From an uncultured Bacteroidota bacterium (lineage in GTDB: Bacteria; Bacteroidota; Bacteroidia; Bacteroidales; VadinHA17): a stretch of 8,379 bases of DNA. Each line of letters begins with the position of its first letter. Within the stretch, counting starts at the first letter, position 1. A program made the translations under genes and the position numbers. The stretch lies in contig CAIPJU010000759.1 in NCBI GenBank assembly GCA_903865465.1, forward strand, positions 1 through 8,379, in the 5' to 3' direction. This document shows positions 1 through 7,598 of this stretch, piece by piece. The notes beneath the pieces were generated by a model. That model was given only the letters and a program-made list of their open reading frames with translations. It did no database searches and was not told where the DNA came from.

Positions 1-110
1 ACTTTACCAGTTGTTTTATCAACCATCTTAATAAAATCAACTCTAAGCCTTTTAATAACAGGCCAATCAGATATTTCCAACCTGCCCTTAAACTATTTAT
101 CAGACAAAAA

Positions 111-1121
111 CTAATTTTTCCCCTCTTCTCCATAAATATAGACTCCTTCTTTCCCGTCGGCAGTGGCAAAGGCCCTGAACATACCCTTCGAATTGAATGG
201 CATTGATATATTTCCTTCTTTGTCGACACTTATCAGGCCTCCGCTCCCTCCTGCTTTTACAAGCTTATCGTTTACAACAAGTTCGGAAGCGCTCTTCAGC
301 GAAAGTCCCTTATATTCCATCAACGCCGATATATCATGAGCCACTGTCCATCTTATGAAAAACTCACCATGGCCGGTAGCAGAAACAGCACAGGTATGGT
401 TGTTTGCATAGGTGCCTGCCCCGATTATTGGAGCATCCCCTACCCTGTTATATCTTTTATTCGGCATGCCTCCTGTTGAGGTACCTGCCGCAAGATTTCC
501 TTTGCTGTCGAGCGCACAGCATCCTACTGTTCCGAATTTCTCCTTTTTCAAAATCTCCTGGAGTTCATTGAATCGTCGTTCAGTATAAAAATATGAAGGC
601 GGAACTATTTCAAGTCCCTGTTCCTTTGCAAATTGCGAAGCACCGGCTCCTGTCAGTAAGACATGTTCTGATCTGGTCATGACGCATCGGGCAGCCGTGA
701 TCGGGTTTTTAATATCTGTTACACAGGCAACAGCCCCGGCAGCCAGGTTTGATCCGTCCATTATTGCAGCGTCGAGTTCATTTCTTCCTTCATGGGTGAA
801 AACAGCCCCCTTGCCGGCGTTAAACATCGGATTATCTTCGAGTGTTCTTATGGTGGCTTCAACCGCATCGAGCGCTGATCCTCCTCCCGAAAGTACCTCC
901 TTCCCCTTGTCGATGGCTTGCTTTAATCCAGCCCTGTAAACAGAATCTAACCCTGGTTCCATGGTTTCTTTTGTCATCGGCCCTGCACCGCCATGGACCA
1001 CAATTGCCCACTGCTGCTTTTTAACTTCATTTTGCTTTACATTATTCTTGTCATTGCTGCACGACTGAAATGCGCTCACACTGATAAGAAGAACTAAGAG
1101 AATAAAAGGTTTGATTTTCAT
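111..1121 (-). CDS. Isoaspartyl peptidase / L-asparaginase (Ntn-hydrolase, family T2), predicted lipoprotein
   Basis: This enzyme family hydrolyses isoaspartyl dipeptides and L-asparagine; the 336-residue precursor cleaves itself into alpha and beta chains. The self-cleavage site is the GTVG motif at residues 197-200, making Thr198 the predicted nucleophile and N-terminus of the beta chain. Residues matching the E. coli IaaA active site, aligned from memory, are all present: Thr216 in GTSTGG, Arg226 and Asp229 in NRVGDAP, and Thr249-Gly250 in ATGHGE. The N-terminal hallmark HGGAG is at 43-47. Residues 1-20 are a hydrophobic signal peptide ending in SAFQS before Cys21, which fits a relaxed Bacteroidota lipobox; a polar linker follows. 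Family members are often cytoplasmic, so export is the notable point. The start lies 27 bases after the mutS2 stop on the same strand, with no TAnnTTTG motif in the gap, so it is probably cotranscribed with mutS2. Function is well supported; whether asparagine, isoaspartyl peptides or another amide is the physiological substrate cannot be told. Plant-type asparaginase is another name for the same family; glycosylasparaginase is a less likely reading. Confidence 0.93.
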   Translation of the reverse strand: MKIKPFILLVLLISVSAFQSCSNDKNNVKQNEVKKQQWAIVVHGGAGPMTKETMEPGLDSVYRAGLKQAIDKGKEVLSGGGSALDAVEATIRTLEDNPMFNAGKGAVFTHEGRNELDAAIMDGSNLAAGAVACVTDIKNPITAARCVMTRSEHVLLTGAGASQFAKEQGLEIVPPSYFYTERRFNELQEILKKEKFGTVGCCALDSKGNLAAGTSTGGMPNKRYNRVGDAPIIGAGTYANNHTCAVSATGHGEFFIRWTVAHDISALMEYKGLSLKSASELVVNDKLVKAGGSGGLISVDKEGNISMPFNSKGMFRAFATADGKEGVYIYGEEGKN

Positions 1122-1148
1122 GATTATGATATTTAATTGAGAATGTTT

Positions 1149-3629
1149 TTAAAAATCCATTTCTACAACCGTAATACCTGAACCCCCAAACTCCACATGT
1201 TCATCGCGAAACGATTTTACAACGTCGACAGTGTCAAGGTACTGTCGTATCAGCAATCTGAGTATCCCATTACCTTTGCCGTGAAGGATCCTTAAATGAC
1301 GATGCTGGACAATCAGTGCATTGTCGATCAGTTCACGAACCTGGTTTATTGCCTCTTCTCCCCTTACTCCGCGGATATCGATTTCAGGCTTGAAATTGAT
1401 GTTTCTCTGAACAATCTCCGGATCATTACCACGAACCGGCTGGTTAGCACGCAGGCTCTTTTTAAGGTCGGCCCTCGAGATACGCTCAATCTTATCGAGG
1501 GGAACAAAGAAACGGAGGTTCCCCGTCTCAACCTGAACGAGTTTATCTTTTACTTCAATGACCTCGCCTGCAGCAAGAGTATCCTTCATCCGAACGGCAT
1601 CACCAGGCTTAAGAAGCTGATCGGAAGGAATTTTAGGTTCTGGCTTAACAAGAGGTTTTTTTGGCAGGTCGCTGATTCTTTTTGTCTTTGAATGGAGCAG
1701 CTCAATCCTTGCTTCCGAAACTGTCTTTTCAGCTTTGATCTCTTCGTTAACCGTAGTTTTAAAGTCTTCGAGCTGTTGCCTTACATCTTTGGTTTTCTCC
1801 TTCTCAGCTTGCGACTCCCTGATCTGACGTATGGTACCTTCGATCAACTTATTTGAATCCTGAAGAAGCTTCTGGGCCTCCTCTTTTGCCTTTGTGATAA
1901 TCTCCTTTCTGATAACCTTCACTCCGGAGATCTCCTTCTCATATTCACCAACCAGTTCCTCAAGCTTCTTTTCCTGCTGCCTTATATTTTGTCTTTTATT
2001 TTCCCAATAACGCTTATCCCTTGCTATATCCTTCAGATTCCGGTCGTAATCAATATTTTTTACTCCCACCTTTTCGGATGCCTCGTTCAGGATCTCTTCG
2101 GGTAGACCAATCTTCCTTGCAATCTCAAACGCGAAGGAACTTCCTGGTTTTCCTATGTTAAGCTGGAAAAGAGGCTGCAAGAGATGATTGTCGAAGGCCA
2201 TGGCGCCATTTACAACCCCTTCTGTTAGTGAAGCAAAGTGTTTCAGGTTAGTGTAGTGAGTGGTAATTACACCATAAACCTTCTGACGATTCATAGCCCC
2301 TAAAATCGATTCGGCGATTGACCCGCCTATCATTGGCTCAGTTCCTGTTCCGAATTCATCTATCAGAACCAGGGTCCTGTCATTCCCGTTTCTAAGAAAG
2401 AATTTCATGTTGATAAGATGCGAGCTATAGGTGCTCAGATCATTATCAATACTCTGCTCATCGCCAATATCAATCAGGATATTCTTGAAAATTCCTGCTT
2501 CAGTTCCTTCTGAAACAGGAATTGTCAGACCACACTGAAGCATATACTGCAGAAGACCTACTGTTTTAAGACAAACCGATTTTCCTCCGGCATTGGGTCC
2601 GGATATCAATAGGATCCGGTCTCTCTCATTGAGAATAATATCAAGTGGAACAACCTTTCTTCCGGGAACTTTTTCAAAGGTAAGGGTCAGTAGCGGGTGC
2701 AAGGCTCTTTTCCAGGCAATCAGAGGCCCGCGAACAAGGATTGGCTTTATGGAATGAAGATGATTGCCCAATGATGCCTTCGCTCTGATAAAATCTATCT
2801 CGCCGAGGAAGAGGTTGGTCTCAATCAAATCATCAATGTAAGGACGGATATTATCGGCAAAAGTGGTCAGTATTCTTACGATCTCCCTTTTTTCTTCATA
2901 TTCAAGCTCGACAATATCATTATTTATCTCTACAATCTCCTCTGGTTCAATATATACTGTTTTCCCCGAGGCCGACTGGTCGTGAATAAGACCTCTTATT
3001 TTTCTCTTATCAAAAACGCTTACCGGAATTACTCCCCTTCCATTCCTTACCGAAATAGCCGTATCAGCATCAACATATCCGTCGGCCTGGGCCTGTTTCA
3101 TAATCGAATTAAGCCGTTTTGAGACGAGTATACTCTTGGAAGCCAGCTCTGATCTGATTTCTTTCAAGCGGGCTGAAGCGTTGTCCTTTATTACTCCTTT
3201 CCTGTCGATTATCCTGTCGGCAGCTTCAAGGACATATGGATAAGTCTTTACAGAACCGCACATCGAAAGAAGTACCGGATACTTTTCCCCCTCCTTGCTT
3301 TTGAAGAAATTGAGAATAGCCTTTACTGTTTCGAGGGTTCGTTTCAGGTCAAAAACCTCACTGACTTCAGGGAAAGTTCCTTCAATCCTTATCTTTGAAA
3401 GACAGTCTGAGATCTGATAATAATGTTCCGAAGGGAAAAATGATTCGAAGTAGAGGATTTTCTGAAATTCATCAGTAGCGGCAAGTTTTTTTGAGAGAAT
3501 ATCATAGTCATCAAAAAATTCAAGGGAATTAACCTTATTGCGACCCATAGGACTGAGACATTTTTCAGTCAGAAGGGTGCGTATACGGTCGAAACCTATT
3601 TTGCTTTCAAAGTTTTCGGGATAGATCAT
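1149..3629 (-). CDS. mutS2: MutS2 family ATPase with C-terminal Smr domain
   Basis: MutS2 is an ABC-type ATPase related to mismatch-repair MutS but lacking its mismatch-recognition domain. Homologues have been linked to suppression of recombination (Helicobacter) and to sensing and splitting collided ribosomes (Bacillus). The 826 residues show the full architecture. An N-terminal core/lever region begins with the family-typical FESKIGFDRIRTLL. The ATPase has Walker A GPNAGGKS at 344-351, the loop and signature stretch DIGDEQS...STYSSH at 387-404, Walker B with Asp424-Glu425, and the switch histidine in TTHY at 456-459. A long charged coiled coil spans about 530-650, a KOW/Tudor-like beta segment about 671-717, and an Smr domain about 748-826. 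The Smr motifs DIRG (751-754) and HGKGNG (783-788) are intact, so nuclease function is not visibly lost. The length is slightly above the usual 780-800. The start is supported by the family N-terminus and by a -7-like promoter motif just upstream. It heads a likely two-gene unit with the downstream asparaginase gene. Whether this copy acts on DNA or on ribosomes cannot be decided from sequence. Confidence 0.96.
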   Translation of the reverse strand: MIYPENFESKIGFDRIRTLLTEKCLSPMGRNKVNSLEFFDDYDILSKKLAATDEFQKILYFESFFPSEHYYQISDCLSKIRIEGTFPEVSEVFDLKRTLETVKAILNFFKSKEGEKYPVLLSMCGSVKTYPYVLEAADRIIDRKGVIKDNASARLKEIRSELASKSILVSKRLNSIMKQAQADGYVDADTAISVRNGRGVIPVSVFDKRKIRGLIHDQSASGKTVYIEPEEIVEINNDIVELEYEEKREIVRILTTFADNIRPYIDDLIETNLFLGEIDFIRAKASLGNHLHSIKPILVRGPLIAWKRALHPLLTLTFEKVPGRKVVPLDIILNERDRILLISGPNAGGKSVCLKTVGLLQYMLQCGLTIPVSEGTEAGIFKNILIDIGDEQSIDNDLSTYSSHLINMKFFLRNGNDRTLVLIDEFGTGTEPMIGGSIAESILGAMNRQKVYGVITTHYTNLKHFASLTEGVVNGAMAFDNHLLQPLFQLNIGKPGSSFAFEIARKIGLPEEILNEASEKVGVKNIDYDRNLKDIARDKRYWENKRQNIRQQEKKLEELVGEYEKEISGVKVIRKEIITKAKEEAQKLLQDSNKLIEGTIRQIRESQAEKEKTKDVRQQLEDFKTTVNEEIKAEKTVSEARIELLHSKTKRISDLPKKPLVKPEPKIPSDQLLKPGDAVRMKDTLAAGEVIEVKDKLVQVETGNLRFFVPLDKIERISRADLKKSLRANQPVRGNDPEIVQRNINFKPEIDIRGVRGEEAINQVRELIDNALIVQHRHLRILHGKGNGILRLLIRQYLDTVDVVKSFRDEHVEFGGSGITVVEMDF

Positions 3630-3646
3630 AATTTATTGGCAAAATG

Positions 3647-3654
3647 CAAAAGTA
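3647..3654 (-). promoter_or_regulatory. Putative -7 promoter element for mutS2
   Basis: Read on the minus strand this is TACTTTTG, a perfect match to the Bacteroidota -7 consensus TAnnTTTG. Transcription would begin near 3643, giving a leader of only about 14 bases before the mutS2 ATG at 3629. No clear TTTG -33 partner is seen at the expected distance; only T-rich sequence is there. The motif is short and could occur by chance in AT-rich DNA, so its position in a divergent promoter region is most of the support. Confidence 0.42.
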
Positions 3655-3802
3655 AGAAGATAAATGTGAAAGATAAAAAATAGTGAAGATGCGCGGTCCC
3701 TTATGATTTTTTTATTTCGTCAACCCCACAGCCCAGTCAATTGCTTTCAAGTTAATTAATGTTAAATGATAATTATGGCAATGACGAGTATTCATTTTTA
3801 TA

Positions 3803-3810
3803 TAAATTTG
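3803..3810 (+). promoter_or_regulatory. Putative -7 promoter element for the M28 peptidase gene
   Basis: The sequence TAAATTTG matches the Bacteroidota -7 consensus TAnnTTTG exactly. Initiation would fall near 3814, leaving a leader of about 32 bases before the ATG at 3846. No good TTTG -33 element lies about 20 bases upstream, so this is only a half match. If real, it shows that the more upstream in-frame ATG at 3759 cannot be the start, since it would lie outside the transcript. Confidence 0.45.
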
Positions 3811-3845
3811 AAGTTAAAGTCATCTTTTACTTAAAAAACCTAAAT

Positions 3846-5399
3846 ATGAAAATCAAAAAGTATTATGTTAGTCTCTTTCTGGCACTATTAGTTCCATTTC
3901 TTCTCTCAGCCCAGAAGGAAAATCTTGATCTGGGTATGGTCTATAAGATCAAACAGGAGGGATCAAGAGGTCAGGCTATTGAGGATATAGCCTTTGGCAT
4001 TTCTGATCTATGCGGTCCACGTCTCACAGGTTCTACAGGTGGAGCCAATGCAAATGAGTGGGCTAAGAAGAAAATGGAAGAAATCGGACTTTCAAATGTA
4101 AGAATTGAAGAAGCAAGGGATTTAAATCAGGGCGGATGGGACAATATTAAGACCTATGTCGCAATGACTGAACCTTATTACTCTAATTTTGCCTGTAATC
4201 CGGTTGCCTGGACAGGAAGCACCCAGGGACTTGTTAAAGCAGATGTTGTGCTTGTTACTGTTCAGAATGAAGCTGATTTAGCTAAATATAAAGGGACTCT
4301 TTCTGGTAAGATAGTTCTTATGCCTTCACAGGCAACATATGAAGTAAGCTTCGACCCTCTTGCAAAGAGATATACCGATGATGACCTTAAAAATATTGCT
4401 TTGGCAACAGGCGGACCGGGAAGAAGACCAAATTTCGATATGGCAGCCATGCAGGCTCAGAGGGCCTTACGTGCAAAAGTAACCGAGATGCTGAAAGGCG
4501 AAGGGGTAGTGCTTATAATTAATAATTCCGGAGTCTTTAATGTTCCGCGCGCTAATGGAGCTAACTATAAAGCCGGTGATCCGGAACCAATTCCTGAACT
4601 GAATCTCCCTCTCGAAGATGCAGGCAGAATGGAAAGACTCCTGAAGCATAATACCCCTGTTAAAATGGAGGTTGAGATCCAGAATAAATTTTTCTCGTCG
4701 CCTAAAATTTATAATGTAATCGGCGAAATCCCCGGTACTGACAAAACTCTTAAAAATGAAGTTGTTATGTTAGGTGCCCATATCGATTCATGGAATGGAG
4801 GCACCGGCGCTGCCGACAATGGCTCGGGTTGTATCGTCATGCTGGAGGCAATGAGAATCCTTAAGACTCTCGATGCTGCTCCAAAGAGAACTATCAGGAT
4901 TGCTTTATGGGGAGGCGAAGAACAGGGACTTAACGGATCGCGCGGTTACGTGGAAAAATACCTTATGGATGCCCAGACTAAAGAACATAAAGCAGATTGG
5001 GATAAGTTTGCTGGTTATTTCAATATGGATAATGGTACCGGCAAATACAGAGGAATCTATCTACAGGGAAATGAATTCGTCAGAGATATCTTCACCGAAT
5101 GGCTGAAGCCATTTGCCGATATGGGCTGTTCAACAATCTCAATCAGGAATACCGGAGGAACTGACCACCTATCATTCGATGGGGCCGGACTTCCAGGCTT
5201 CCAGTTTATTCAGGATCCAATTGAATACGACAGAGGCTATCATACTGTCATGGATACCTGGGAAAGACTCCTTCTTCCCGATCTGCGTCAGAATGCTGTT
5301 ATTACAGCTTCCTTTGTCTGGTTTGCCTCCCAGCGTGACATCAAACTTCCCGGTAAACCTTATATGAAACCAGCACCAGGTCAACAAAGACCTTTTTAG
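3846..5399 (+). CDS. Secreted M28 family zinc metallopeptidase with PA-type insert (carboxypeptidase Q-like)
   Basis: This is a co-catalytic two-zinc exopeptidase that removes single amino acids from peptides outside the cytoplasm. From the ATG at 3846 it has 517 residues. Residues 1-22 are a clean signal peptide (Lys-rich start, hydrophobic core, cleavage after LLSA before Gln23) with no lipobox Cys. A protease-associated (PA)-like segment lies at roughly 125-265, before the catalytic domain. The predicted metal ligands are all visible: His312 (in AHID, with Asp314), bridging Asp324 (AADNGSG), Glu359 with catalytic Glu358 (GGEEQG), Asp395 (NMDNG) and His466 (GYHTVMD). An in-frame ATG at 3759 exists, but using it would bury the signal peptide behind 29 residues and would put the promoter-like motif inside the gene, so I chose 3846. 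No recognisable type IX secretion C-terminal domain follows; the protein ends soon after a short Pro/Lys-rich tail. Aminopeptidase versus carboxypeptidase specificity cannot be told from sequence. It appears to be a single-gene transcript ending at the shared terminator near 5438-5465. Confidence 0.92.
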   Translation: MKIKKYYVSLFLALLVPFLLSAQKENLDLGMVYKIKQEGSRGQAIEDIAFGISDLCGPRLTGSTGGANANEWAKKKMEEIGLSNVRIEEARDLNQGGWDNIKTYVAMTEPYYSNFACNPVAWTGSTQGLVKADVVLVTVQNEADLAKYKGTLSGKIVLMPSQATYEVSFDPLAKRYTDDDLKNIALATGGPGRRPNFDMAAMQAQRALRAKVTEMLKGEGVVLIINNSGVFNVPRANGANYKAGDPEPIPELNLPLEDAGRMERLLKHNTPVKMEVEIQNKFFSSPKIYNVIGEIPGTDKTLKNEVVMLGAHIDSWNGGTGAADNGSGCIVMLEAMRILKTLDAAPKRTIRIALWGGEEQGLNGSRGYVEKYLMDAQTKEHKADWDKFAGYFNMDNGTGKYRGIYLQGNEFVRDIFTEWLKPFADMGCSTISIRNTGGTDHLSFDGAGLPGFQFIQDPIEYDRGYHTVMDTWERLLLPDLRQNAVITASFVWFASQRDIKLPGKPYMKPAPGQQRPF

Positions 5400-5437
5400 C
5401 GTATGAATAAGACTAAATAATTCCAATGGAAATCATG

Positions 5438-5465
5438 AAAGAGGAACAGATCAAAGTTCCTCTTT
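5438..5465. terminator. Probable bidirectional intrinsic terminator overlapping the tex stop
   Basis: AAAGAGGAAC (5438-5447) and GTTCCTCTTT (5456-5465) form a perfect 10-bp stem around an 8-base loop. It sits between the convergent peptidase and tex genes. On each strand the stem closes with a TTT; on the plus strand AATTTTCT follows, on the minus strand CATGATTT. The U tracts are therefore weak, but the position and perfect symmetry favour a terminator. The 5456-5465 arm is the tex coding sequence for its last residues, and the tex stop codon (5451-5453) lies in the loop. Confidence 0.7.
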
Positions 5466-7598
5466 AATTTTCTCCATATCCTTCATCGACAGCTGAATGC
5501 GTCTTCGTTCAGCATCAACAGAAATGACTTTTACCATAACATGCTGGTGAAGCTTTACAACTTTTGACGGATCGGTGATGTAGGCATTACTCAGGTTGGA
5601 GACATGAACGAGTCCGTCCTGCTTTATCCCGATATCGATAAAAGCGCCGAATTTTGTAATATTTGTTACGATCCCGGGAACAACCATTCCTTCCATCACA
5701 TCACCAATAGTATGTATATCGGCAAAGCTGAACTCCTTTATCTTAGAACGTGGATCACGTCCGGGTTTTGATAGCTCCTGTATAATATCTTTTAAAGTGG
5801 GCAGTCCTATGACGGTAGTAATATATCTCTCCGGTTTTATATCTTTCCTTTTAGACTCATTAGCAATCAGTTCATTGACTTCACAGCCGATGTCGTTCGC
5901 CATTTTCTCGACAACATGGTAGCTCTCGGGATGCACAGCGCTTGAATCGAGAGGGTTGGCAGCGCTTCGAATCCTTAAAAATCCTGCGCTCTGTTCAAAG
6001 GCCTTCTCGCCCATCCTTTTAACCCTGAGAAGTTCTTTTCTCGATTTAAAGGGGCCGTTTTCGGCACGGTAGTCAACAATATTCTGTGCAAGCTGAGGTC
6101 CAAGCCCGGAAACATAAGTAAGAAGATGTTTGCTGGCAGTATTCACTTCAACTCCAACGGCATTCACACAGCTCATAACAACATCATCTAGTGATTTCTG
6201 AAGCATCTGCTGATCAACATCATGCTGGTACTGTCCGACACCGATTGATTTCGGGTCGATTTTAACCAATTCTGCAAGAGGATCCATCAGTCTTCGTCCT
6301 ATTGAAATTGCTCCCCTTACTGTAACATCATAATCGGGAAACTCATCCCTTGCTGTCTTCGAAGCTGAATAGATCGATGCTCCAGCCTCGCTTACAATAA
6401 ATACCTGAATATCCTTTTCGAATTTAACCCATTTAATAAACTGTTCGGTTTCGCGACTGGCAGTACCATTACCGATTGCAATGGCCTCGATCTTATAGGA
6501 ATTTACAAGAGAGAGGATTTTCTTGATCGACATCGCAGTCTCATTCTGAGGTGCATGGGGATAAATGGTTTCATTATGCAGCAGGTTTCCCTGGCGGTCG
6601 AGACAAACAAGCTTGCAGCCTGTCCGGAATCCGGGATCCAAAGCCAGAACATTCTTCTCACCCAAAGGCGATCCGAGGAGCAGCTGCCTTAGGTTTTCAG
6701 CAAAGACAGCAATAGCTTCAACATCAGCCTTCTCTTTCGATATATTCCTGAATTCAGTTTCGAGAGAGGAAGAGAGAAGTCTTTTCCAGCTATCCTTAAC
6801 TGCTTCCTGAACTATTTGAGAGGAGGCGTTCTTGTTCTTAATGAATATCTTATTTAGAATTTCAAGAGCATGATCATCAGAAGGTTCAACTGAGAGCTTC
6901 AGGAAACCCTCCTCTTCGCCCCTTCTCATTGCGAGAAGCCTGTGTGAAGGACATTTTTTGAGCTGCTCAGTCCAGTCGAAATAATCACTGTATTTTATCC
7001 CTTCTGTCTCTTTGCCTTTTACAACCTTAGAATGAATTACTGATTCTTTATCAAAAAGATAACGAAGCTGTTTTCTTGCGATTTCATTTTCGCTTACCTG
7101 CTCGGCAATGATATCTGAGGCGCCGGCAATGGCGTCTTTGACAGAGGCGACACTCTCATTAAGAAACTCAACTGCTTTGCCTTCAGGATCAGTGAGTCTC
7201 TGTTCAAAGATCATAACTGCCAGTGGTTCAAGCCCTTTTTCCTTTGCAATAGTTGCCCTGGTTCGTCTCTTAGGCTTGTAGGGAAGGTAGATATCTTCGA
7301 GTTCAGCCATGGTCACTGTGGCTTCAATTCGCTTAAGCAGATCAGGTGTCATCTTCTCCTGTTCTTCTATCGATTTGATAATACTCGCGCGACGGGCATC
7401 AAGCTCATTAAGCCTTTCATATTCTTCCTTGATGTTCATAATCTGAACTTCGTCGAGACTACCGGTCATCTCTTTCCTGTACCTGCTGATGAATGGAACA
7501 GTTGCCCCTCCGTCCATAAGCCTTACGGTATTTTCAACCTGCCATTCATGAAGGGCAAGTTTCCTGGCGATCTGAACAATATTTTTGTTTGTTTCCAT
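5451..7598 (-). CDS. tex: Tex family S1 RNA-binding protein (transcription accessory protein)
   Basis: Tex proteins are conserved cytoplasmic nucleic-acid-binding proteins, the bacterial relatives of eukaryotic Spt6, thought to act with RNA polymerase or nascent RNA. The exact role is unresolved. The 715 residues show the canonical order: an N-terminal helical HTH-like region beginning with the family-typical WQVENTVRLMDGGATVPFISRYRKE; a central helical region with LEDIYLPYKPKRRTRA (100-115); a YqgF/RNase H-like domain from about 316 with ALDPGFRTGCKL (319-330); tandem helix-hairpin-helix segments at about 490-545 (SGLGPQLAQNIVDYR, then LLRVKRMGEKAFEQ); and a C-terminal S1 domain at about 632-706 (GMVVPGIVTNITKFGAFIDIG, HVSNLS). 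The length is near the Bacteroidota norm, shorter than the roughly 770-785 of proteobacterial Tex. The ATG is 6 bases after the stop of the upstream methyltransferase gene, implying cotranscription or translational coupling. No Shine-Dalgarno is seen; the spacer is A/T-rich. Its last codons (KEEL-stop) also form one arm and part of the loop of a terminator hairpin. Confidence 0.96.
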   Translation of the reverse strand: METNKNIVQIARKLALHEWQVENTVRLMDGGATVPFISRYRKEMTGSLDEVQIMNIKEEYERLNELDARRASIIKSIEEQEKMTPDLLKRIEATVTMAELEDIYLPYKPKRRTRATIAKEKGLEPLAVMIFEQRLTDPEGKAVEFLNESVASVKDAIAGASDIIAEQVSENEIARKQLRYLFDKESVIHSKVVKGKETEGIKYSDYFDWTEQLKKCPSHRLLAMRRGEEEGFLKLSVEPSDDHALEILNKIFIKNKNASSQIVQEAVKDSWKRLLSSSLETEFRNISKEKADVEAIAVFAENLRQLLLGSPLGEKNVLALDPGFRTGCKLVCLDRQGNLLHNETIYPHAPQNETAMSIKKILSLVNSYKIEAIAIGNGTASRETEQFIKWVKFEKDIQVFIVSEAGASIYSASKTARDEFPDYDVTVRGAISIGRRLMDPLAELVKIDPKSIGVGQYQHDVDQQMLQKSLDDVVMSCVNAVGVEVNTASKHLLTYVSGLGPQLAQNIVDYRAENGPFKSRKELLRVKRMGEKAFEQSAGFLRIRSAANPLDSSAVHPESYHVVEKMANDIGCEVNELIANESKRKDIKPERYITTVIGLPTLKDIIQELSKPGRDPRSKIKEFSFADIHTIGDVMEGMVVPGIVTNITKFGAFIDIGIKQDGLVHVSNLSNAYITDPSKVVKLHQHVMVKVISVDAERRRIQLSMKDMEKIKEEL

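Larger units (their letters stand above)
3630..3845. promoter_or_regulatory. Divergent intergenic region between mutS2 and the M28 peptidase gene
   Basis: These 216 bases separate two divergently transcribed genes and must hold both promoters. A TAnnTTTG motif occurs on each strand, close to the gene it would serve (3647-3654 minus, 3803-3810 plus). The mutS2-proximal part also has three A/G-rich near repeats (3656-3664, 3668-3677, 3685-3690). The middle part (about 3691-3800) has no hairpin, RNA gene or credible ORF that I can see. The in-frame upstream extension of the peptidase ORF (3759-3845) is treated here as noncoding. Confidence 0.6.

Noticed and set aside
1..110. Possible edge gene: the minus strand reads openly from about 89 to the left edge (LEISDWPVIKRL...), and the plus strand frame 1 is also open until a TAA at 112-114.
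   Set aside because: Fewer than 40 codons are visible on either strand, no family signature is recognisable, and the minus-strand reading would need a TTG or a late ATG start. It may be the start of another gene, but nothing here supports a call.
679..1024. Two overlapping plus-strand frames opposite the asparaginase gene.
   Set aside because: Both are antisense to well-conserved coding sequence, with no family similarity or upstream signals; they are by-products of codon use.
1296..1691. 131-codon plus-strand frame opposite the 3' part of mutS2.
   Set aside because: It lies fully antisense to the conserved Smr, KOW-like and coiled-coil coding sequence, has no recognisable domain, and has no promoter or leader of its own.
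3691..3720. GC-rich patch (GCGCGGTCCC) followed by a T-rich run, looking like a terminator.
   Set aside because: There is no matching complementary arm before the T run, and no gene on the plus strand ends upstream of it.
3752..3759. Palindrome TTAATTAA near repeated GTTAA units in the divergent region.
   Set aside because: Eight A/T bases of symmetry are expected by chance in such AT-rich DNA, and it is not placed at either promoter motif.
5172..5426. Minus-strand frame across the 3' end of the peptidase gene.
   Set aside because: It is antisense to the conserved zinc-ligand region of the M28 domain and shows no domain of its own.
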